Positions 56,801 through 64,000 of a stretch of 64,000 nucleotides of DNA are shown here, piece after piece. The position numbers were made by a program, and so were the translations under genes. Numbering within the stretch: position 1 is the stretch's first letter; every line of letters begins with the position of its first letter. This DNA comes from Lutraria lutraria. Taxonomy: Eukaryota > Mollusca > Bivalvia > Venerida > Mactridae. The notes beneath the pieces were generated by a model, which was not told the origin of the DNA, did not search any database, and worked only from the letters and a program-made list of their open reading frames with translations. The stretch is from NCBI GenBank assembly GCA_964023205.1, contig OZ026842.1, forward strand, positions 4,257,067 through 4,321,066, read 5' to 3'.

Positions 56801-59800
56801 CGTAGTGTATGGACATGCTGTTTTTTAAGGGAAGAAGTCCGGTATGTTGAGACGAGACGCACGCCACACATTTATTATGGGAAACAATTATCATCAAGAA
56901 TATTTTATATGATGTAAAGATCATTAGTCAGTTATGAATTAGATATACAAATGTACTTCAATTTTCCCGAACAATTCCCCTGATAACTAATGTGATTTCA
57001 TGACATTGTTCAGTCGAATCAGAGATTCGTCCAATATGGTATTTTGCTGTAATGATTTGTTTGTTATTTTACAGGATACGACAGAAATACCAGAAGAGTT
57101 AGGTACGTTGATTAACATGATTTTATTATTTTGAAAGACATCAAAACCACCACCGTTTAATATAGTACCCAATCGTGATTCTATTGACTTATTTTGACCA
57201 CTGGGTTAAATTTTATGTTTGTTAAAATATTAGGTTAAGTTTGCTAAAGGGATTGTATGAACTTCGGTGAAATATTACCCGAAATTATTTGTAGTTAGAT
57301 TCAACCAAAGTGTCTGATATTTGATCTTCAGCTTGTTTATTTACTTGTAAAAAATTACTGAGGTCACTTAGAGTTTTGCGAAGGGGAAGCCGTCTTGCTT
57401 CTGATTAATTAACCTTTGGTTAACTTCCTTACCAAACCTTGAAACCCAGTGATTAAATTTTACCAATGTTTATACAATTGGGTTCAAGCGGACCATGTCA
57501 TATATTCATACAAGAAAAGTTTAAAGTTTATATTCTATGCTGTAGAACAATGCAGGATTTAATTTAGTAAACTACCGACATTGTGCAGCATAAGTCAACT
57601 GACCATATGCGTTAATCTTTCAAAATTCAAAGTTTGTTTCTTTTGTTACTTAACCAAATTGGATTCGTATTTCATTCCACATATTTCAATTGACAGTCCA
57701 TATCTTAGACATACACATTTGGCATGTGGAACTCCTGTGATATTATGTATATTTTGGCTTTCTTATCTTACAATGTAATAGAATACTAAATAAGCATTCG
57801 AAAAAACGACCTATACACACAGCGAATGCGGGGCACTTAGACAGTTAGAATATATATTTAGGCATTTCAGTTGTTAATTGAATATTTATCTTATTTTAGA
57901 CCTTGACATTCTGACGTACGCGAAAGAAAAAATCAAGATGGGCCGAAGTCTTCTTGCGTCAAACGAACTCGAAGCAATCTCACAGACATTTGAAGACTTT
58001 ATTCTTGCTTGCAGCTTTGCGGGTTTGACATGTAACAAGTACTAACATAACGTTACTTCCATGATAAGACCTTACATTGTTGTTCCTAAATGAACCAATT
58101 TATAGTTTTTGTTCTTATACATCCCCTTGTTTCTCTTCAGTCTTTTATTTCATTTACTGTCTTTTTCTCTCTTTTACTGTCTTGTCCTTTCTTTTACTGT
58201 CCGTTTTCTTCTCTTTGTAGCATGGTAAATGAGTGTTTTTCGAAGAAAAGGGGCTCGTTTCGTTGGTAATTATCATCGTGGGATAATATTAGCAATTGCT
58301 TGTTTTTTGGATATTTTTTTATAACAAAAAGCTTCTTCTATTATTATTTTTCCTCTTTTACTGTATTTGTTCATATTATTTCTTTTAATTTTACAGTATT
58401 TTTACACTTTTATTTGCTAATGCTCACTGCTTCTCTGTAAGCAAGGAGTGGGAAAAATATCGCTAAGTTTCTTCTTGTTCCAAATATTTATCTTTTCTCT
58501 ATTTCTAAATATTTTGCGTTTTATTCCCTTATTAAACGTAAACATGTTCAACTTTCTGTTCAGTTGTTGTAAGGTTAAAAAGATATAATTACACTTTCGT
58601 AAAAATGAATGCAAAAGAAAAGGAAAAAACAGGCGGCTCGCTAACTTTATATGAGGTATGAATGTTTCGATTACATGCATGGACATCTTTTTCAGAAGTG
58701 CGTTCATCAGATTTCGAACGTATGAATATGGTTTCTGCTACAAATTTGACCCATCAGTTCTTGGTGTACTTGATTATTCAATATCTGCTGCCGGAACACG
58801 CTATGGTATATTCTGTCAGATTGTGTTTATATTAAAGCCACAATAAGCTTCGAGAGGAGTGTATTGTCTTCCTTTGATAATCGTGAATATGTGGTACAGA
58901 ATTGTAAAATGGTCCATATTTAAAACAGAATGACATATGGAAACGCGATCTTTGTAACAAAATTACCATTTCATACTACATTATTTACATTGATAACCAA
59001 TAGATGGATAACATAAGTTCTAAAATCTTATAACGTCGAGGCCAGTACTAATCTGTGAATGATGAAGAGAGTTATAACCTGTATGAATATATACCATTAT
59101 CATACAATTTGGAAACAATTATTTCAGCACTAGAACTGATTTTTAACGTGGGACAAAACGACGCTGTTCCTTCTGTGGCGTCGTCAGCCGGTGTTGTTAT
59201 GGAATTCTTACACCATAAACATGCACATCAGTACGAGCTGGATGATTACGTCTTTATTCCAACAGGATTTGAAGCCTCAGTCAGACTGAATCAGGTACAC
59301 TCCAACTTCACTCCTACTGTGGAATCATTAATTTTCGTTGGTGATTTAATTTCGTGGGTCGGCTCATCCACGGAATCAAATCCCAACGATTTTAAATGCA
59401 GAGATAAGGCATTTCATTTCAAAAATCAAAATCAGGAAAAAAACACGAAAATTGAGCTCATCGAAAATAAATGAAAATACAGTATGTAAAATGATTGAAA
59501 AGGAATTTGCTGAGCGGTTTTAGGTCGAAGTACGACTACAGTCTGAACGTTTTCTTTTTGATGAATATTTTAACATTTATACTTTTCATTGCTTTGCTAC
59601 TTTCGATAGAAATGCAATGGATAATACTTACAACTCCTGAAGTGTTAGCCGCAGTCCAGCGGTGGGTTCGCTGAACTTGCTACCCGGCTATCCAAATTCG
59701 AATCTAGTTCGCAGTAGGCCATACCTTTAATAAATTTGACAAATGTCGATTTACCTCCATTATTCGCTCCATGCGGAAGGGTAAGTTAGTACTGGTTAGA

Positions 59801-62800
59801 ATACAGTCCAGGAAAACTGGTAAGGTGAATCGACCACCGTATATAACTGAAACCTTCCTTGAAGAACGGCGTAAATCTACTAAAACGAACTGACCATTTC
59901 GACATATGTACTTGTTTTATTTTGTTAGATAAGAAGTGAAAGTGTCCAATGGAAAGGCAGTAACAAGCGCTGTGAAGAGTTTCCACATGCGTCTGTCCGG
60001 GTGAGATAATGTTTTTGAATACATGTACTTCAAAATCATTCGCAGTACTTTGCTGCAGTCTTTCGTCCGGATGATTTGCTCATTTATTATGTAAAAGTTG
60101 GTTGTTCCATGGTGTACACAACTGTTTTAGTGGATGCTCTATTTTTTGCATGATGTTCGCTTCTCTGATGATATTAATACCGTCTTTAGAGTAATGCACT
60201 AATTGTTTACTCTACCGAAACGATGTTGGGTATTTTACCGTTTCGTCCATACCTCCGTTGCTCTGTTTCGTCAGCAATCGCCCGGGCTTCAATTTACAAC
60301 TATATTGGGTGTCCGTGTATGCGACTAACCGATATGTGTGATGTTTTTGCTTTTATCCTTGTGACATCTGACATGGGCATGCACTCTTATAGCTAGATAA
60401 GACATGATTCCATGTTTCATACATGATTTTAAATATCTATGAATTTCAAATGCCATAGTCATGGATGATATATATTTAATTTAATTTTCATAGATATAAT
60501 AATTTACATGACAATTAGGGTTTATTGTAACTGTAATAGTCTAATAGATAAAAACAGTGTTTTTAATGCAACTATTGGGTCCTTTGAATTTAAGGATGAA
60601 ACTGTTGTTACGGCTTTAGAACACGACACGTATTTCTACCATTAAAGTGTCATTTCCACAAATGACTTTAAACATTTAAAATAAAGGCACAATATCAAGG
60701 ATGCAATGCATTAATGATTACCGTCCTTTTTCTTTTTACCAAAAATGTCGTTTTCATTTTGCTGTTGATGCATACAGAATGATTCTTTATATAATTGCAT
60801 CATTGTATACTCGTCAACATTTCAGGGCTGCGCACAGTTGTGTCATGCGATATTCATGTCGTATTTTTGCGACTGTAGTACACAAATCTTTAACTATGAC
60901 GAACTAATGACGACTTTAAATGATACAATAACAGATTATCCACCTTGCTCTACGGACGAGCACTATGAATGTTTACAGAGTGGTCTTCAATATTTCATCT
61001 CTACAGAACTAAATGCTTGCGATGACTGTATCCAACCTTGCAGGTAACTTTAAATAATTTAAGGTCCTGCATCATGTACTGTACTGTTTCTGATATGTTT
61101 GCTCGATGGAAAAGAAAATTATATATTAGAAAAATAGTATTGCCCAAATATCGGTATTTCTGTTAGTTACCCTAGATACTTTAATTTCTTTCAGGATAGA
61201 AGCCAATAAGAAATTAAGTTCTCAAACTATGTCAATTCTAATATAAAATGTTTATATAAGGGGTGCAATACCTAAAAAGTACGACGATTTTACTGATCAA
61301 TCAAAACCAAGCTATCACGGTTTTTCATAGACGGGTATTAGTGCCGGATCTTAAAATTTTAGGGGACAATAGGCCAATGCTGAATATTTTGTAAGCATTA
61401 CTATCACTTACTTTATATGATATTTTACAAATGAAGCCTAAAATGTCACTTTCAACGGCTTCACTTATCCTAAGATAATATGAAATTTAACATTTTGTTT
61501 TGTACTGGTTGTCTTAAAATCTTTAATGATGCCATACAATTGTGCTAAGTATTAAAAAATCTAGTTGACCTATTATAAAGTTGAGAATTGTAGTGATGAT
61601 TTACAAAATTAAACTATTACTCCCCCCCCCCCCCCCCCAAAAAAAAACATTAATTTTCCAGTCCCTTAACTTATCTATAATTATTTTTATATATCCCAAC
61701 CTCTTTAAACGTTCACGTCTTCTTTTAGAGATATTGCCTACGAGAGGGACGTATCACTTATAAAATGGCCAAGTGACAAAGTCTTTCCCATATTGAGGCA
61801 TTCACTTAAATCAAAACTGCCGGATGTAAATGAATCGTCCATTACAGGAGAATTCATGAGGTACGTATACGATATATCATACCTAATAAAAGATAAACAA
61901 AAAGATCTGGCCCGAGTTTCACAAACAAAATTGAGTAGAAAATCAATTACAGACTCAAGTGTTATTATATACTCTCTTTGTACCTTCTTTTGTATTGCAT
62001 ACAATAAACCAGAAATGTTCATATGATTTAATAAAGAATTGAGTTTGAGCTTTCAATCATTACATACATGCTGTATGAAGACCCCACTTGGTGCTCAGGA
62101 AAAGTGTGGTAACGTTCCGTATAGCTTAACATTATACGATCTATAAATAAACATATCTCAATCAGATCAAAGCCTCATCCATCGTATAACATAAATAATG
62201 TACTCAATGGTTTAACATGATATTTATTGGAAATTTTGGAAATTCCGAATTTAGAAATAGAATCAGGTCAATATTCATCAATCGGAATCATCAGTCGTTA
62301 TTTGTGATATACTCATCTTCCTTTATGTTATGAATGTTAAATCAAATACTTTTCATATAGAAAAAAAAACAGTTATTGGCTAGTGGCTAACTATATATTA
62401 TCTAATGTAACAAACGTGTTTTAAGATATGTATAACAACTGACGTGGCGTACGTAGGGCGTACTCTCCATTTAGATTGATAGATCTGTAGGAAATGGGAG
62501 AGTTTACCCATGTGCCGTCCTTAGTCAATACTAATGAGACAATATCAGAACAAAAACCAACCTTCATCAATGAATTCTCTCCTGTGTGGTAATCAGTTTT
62601 TTTTAAATAATTATGTTAATGCAAGTTAAATTATATACTATGTTAATAAAGCGATCACTTACCTATAGTTATTCAGATGCGCTGAGCACTTTTTCTCAGG
62701 GTAAGCCTTATGAATTTGTCATGTTTTAGAGAAAATCTAGTGAAGGCCCGAATATACCTGAAGACCTTAACGTACTATACTATCAAGGAAGAATATTCTT

Positions 62801-63977
62801 ATACGGTAGGTATAACATGTTCTTCTACAAGCGTTAGACAAACACGTAATATTATGTCAATCCACAAAGCTCTTGTAACATTCCATTTATTTATATTTAC
62901 ACTTCACTTCTATAATTTATTCCACCTGTACATGACATTAATAAATTCATTATTTTTCTTGCGTCAGCAATTGACTTTATCATTTCCACACTTCACCGGT
63001 TCATTTACACAGTTTTTCAGCCAATTCCTTAAGTCCCACTTGATAACTATACAAATGTATATTCTATAATTATACGTGAATTTTACAAAAACGATTCTGC
63101 ATTGATTTTGTACCAATATGAATACTGTACTATGTGTGTTGCAATTTAGCTTCTTATACCCTCCACTAGGAAGTCGGGCTATACTTGACTCACTTTGTCA
63201 GTCGGTTTGTCTGTCTGTCCCGAATCGTGTCCGCTCTGTAACTTTGTCATTCATTGGAGGATTTTGATATAACTAACTCAACTGTGGTAAACCACTAGGC
63301 GACGTGTCGCGCGCAACTTCCATGGCTGTGGCTCAAAGGTCAAGGTAACTAAGACCAAAGGTCATAATTTTGGTCTTTTTGGCGTGTCTGTTCTGTAACT
63401 TTATCATTCATTTGAGGATTTTGAAATAAATTACCACAAATAATTACCACCACTAGATAATGTATCGCTAACAAATCATATGGCTGTAGCTCAACGGTCT
63501 ATGCAGCATGTAGGGGTATTTGGCACCTTGTGACAACTCTAGTTTTTCAGAGGACTTCTAAGTTTCATTTATAAACGACGACAGGTTTCCCAAACCAGTT
63601 TCCTGGACTGCATTCAAAGCAGAACTAACTTACCCTTTCAAAAGCAGCCGGTAACTTTTCCATATATGTAGACAACCATTTTATTCAATTTTCATATAAG
63701 GGTATGATCTTCAGCGATCAGGATTCAAACCTGGACACAAGTCCGGCGCACTAACCCTGGGACCACGGCAGTGGTGAATTTTAACATAAATTGTTTGATT
63801 GTTTTTGCCTTGCAGGCTGTGAATTTTATCAGTGACATCGGTGGACAGCTGGGGTTATGGGCTGGATTCTCCGTACTGTCTCTACTAGAGCTGGTTGAGC
63901 TGCTTCTCATTGTATGTGCGTCATCAGTCCAGAGCTCGAAGAAAAATAAAGATGGTGTCGTTCCAATAAACGATTAG
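53854..63977 (+). CDS. DEG/ENaC family sodium channel (483 residues)
   Basis: Eleven exons join in phase: 53854-54023, 55265-55442, 57075-57102, 57900-58038, 58696-58805, 59128-59294, 59929-60000, 60826-61043, 61729-61860, 62730-62805, 63816-63977. The N-terminus has STIHGLGRA (the family's His-Gly gating motif, H16-G17), and TM1 is about residues 26-48. The extracellular loop opens with FPEISICNVN and holds 14 cysteines, including FCDCSTQ and CDDCIQPC. SDIGGQLGLWAGFSVLSLLE (about 436-455) carries the pre-TM2 region and the GFS selectivity filter (G-x-S type), then TM2 to about 467 and a short cytoplasmic tail. It forms a trimeric amiloride-type channel, possibly peptide-, proton- or mechano-gated; the subtype cannot be told. 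The loop is shorter than in ENaC/ASIC. The ATG is preceded by purine-rich aaa. Confidence 0.9.
54278..54341. repeat. 23-bp tandem triplicate in intron 1
   Basis: 'agctaatggggctttaacc' recurs three times with a 23-bp period. Confidence 0.85.
56143..56810. mobile_element. MITE-like element in DEG/ENaC intron 2
   Basis: Inverted ends: 'tattatggaatatttaggta' (about 56145-56165) and 'acctaaatatcattccgta' (about 56785-56805). About 670 bp, no coding sequence. Confidence 0.5.
56213..57880. repeat. Inverted repeat pair flanking the 28-nt microexon
   Basis: The left arm at about 56213-56287 contains 'caactgaaatgcctaaatat'. Its diverged inverse is at about 57803-57880, ending 20 nt from the exon 4 acceptor. 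The microexon at 57075-57102 lies between the arms. Confidence 0.65.
59650..59890 (+). mobile_element. tRNA-type SINE in DEG/ENaC intron 6
   Basis: A degenerate head, then 'aatgtcgatttacctccat', one unexpanded core ('ggaagggtaagttagtactgg') and the tail 'gtatataactgaaacc...aacggcgtaaat'. It ends about 40 bp before exon 7. Confidence 0.75.
61621..61647. repeat. Poly-C/poly-A tract
   Basis: A run of about 17 C followed by about 9 A in intron 8, shortly before the exon 9 acceptor. Confidence 0.9.
63165..63545. mobile_element. Dispersed repeat with internal duplication
   Basis: Two tandem halves share 'ctgtaactttgtcattcat' and 'gaggattttg' followed by 'atggctgt(g/a)gctcaa'. It resembles a common bivalve dispersed repeat (from memory). 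Lies in the last intron of the channel gene. Confidence 0.45.
63560..63778 (-). mobile_element. tRNA-type SINE, minus orientation
   Basis: Read on the minus strand: head 'gtccggacttgtgtccagg', then a core with 'gggtaagttagttctgc' and 'ccaggaaactggtttggg'. It ends about 40 bp before the last exon of the channel gene. Confidence 0.6.
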
Positions 63978-64000
63978 ATTTAAATAACTTGTGAGAGTTT

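Overview
The window looks like intron-rich, AT-rich genomic DNA from a mollusc, most likely a bivalve. The reasons are GT-AG genes with small exons and kilobase introns, animal extracellular domains (TSP1, CCP/sushi, LDLa, C-type lectin, DEG/ENaC), many tRNA-headed SINEs of one family, and the abundant 'gaccatggtggccctgtatcgc' dispersed repeat, which I associate with bivalves from memory (not checked). Few long ORFs are real genes. All gene models below were assembled by hand from splice sites, reading phase and domain content; no search was run.

Layout. 0-2.9 kb: a short inverted-repeat element and a simple repeat, no gene. 2.95-14.63 kb (copy A) and 22.9-31.93 kb (copy B) are two diverged copies of one segment in the same orientation. 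Both carry, on the minus strand, a three-exon small secreted peptide gene (intact in B, frameshifted in A), and both carry the same dead mariner and several further short conserved exons. Later insertions differ: a 3.6-kb TA-flanked element only in A, and a 0.74-kb TTAA-flanked MITE only in B. Between the copies (14.6-22.9 kb) lies a decayed PIF/Harbinger element (HARBI1-like transposase on minus, Myb/MADF-type partner on plus, tail to tail), broken up by MITEs and a SINE, followed by a 36-bp minisatellite.

33.0-41.25 kb (+): an 11-exon gene for a 799-residue secreted or GPI-anchored protein: signal peptide, fibrinogen-like N-terminal module, CCP, eight TSP1 repeats. 41.4-43.3 kb: a SINE whose interior has expanded into about 31 copies of a 54-bp unit. 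43.5-44.5 kb (+): an orphan LDLa exon with a plausible last exon. 45.8-49.96 kb (-): a C-type lectin gene with intronic MITEs and a SINE at one splice donor. 50.8-51.3 kb: a fold-back element. 53.85-63.98 kb (+): a complete 11-exon, 483-residue DEG/ENaC channel gene containing a 28-nt microexon.

The genes are not an operon. The theme is secreted or surface proteins (peptide, TSP1 protein, lectin, LDLa, ion channel) among heavy DNA-transposon and SINE activity. The most unusual feature is the small-peptide locus: it is duplicated, has two kinds of first exon, and a 34-bp minisatellite directly upstream of exon 2 repeats the exon's own splice-acceptor sequence about 25 times.
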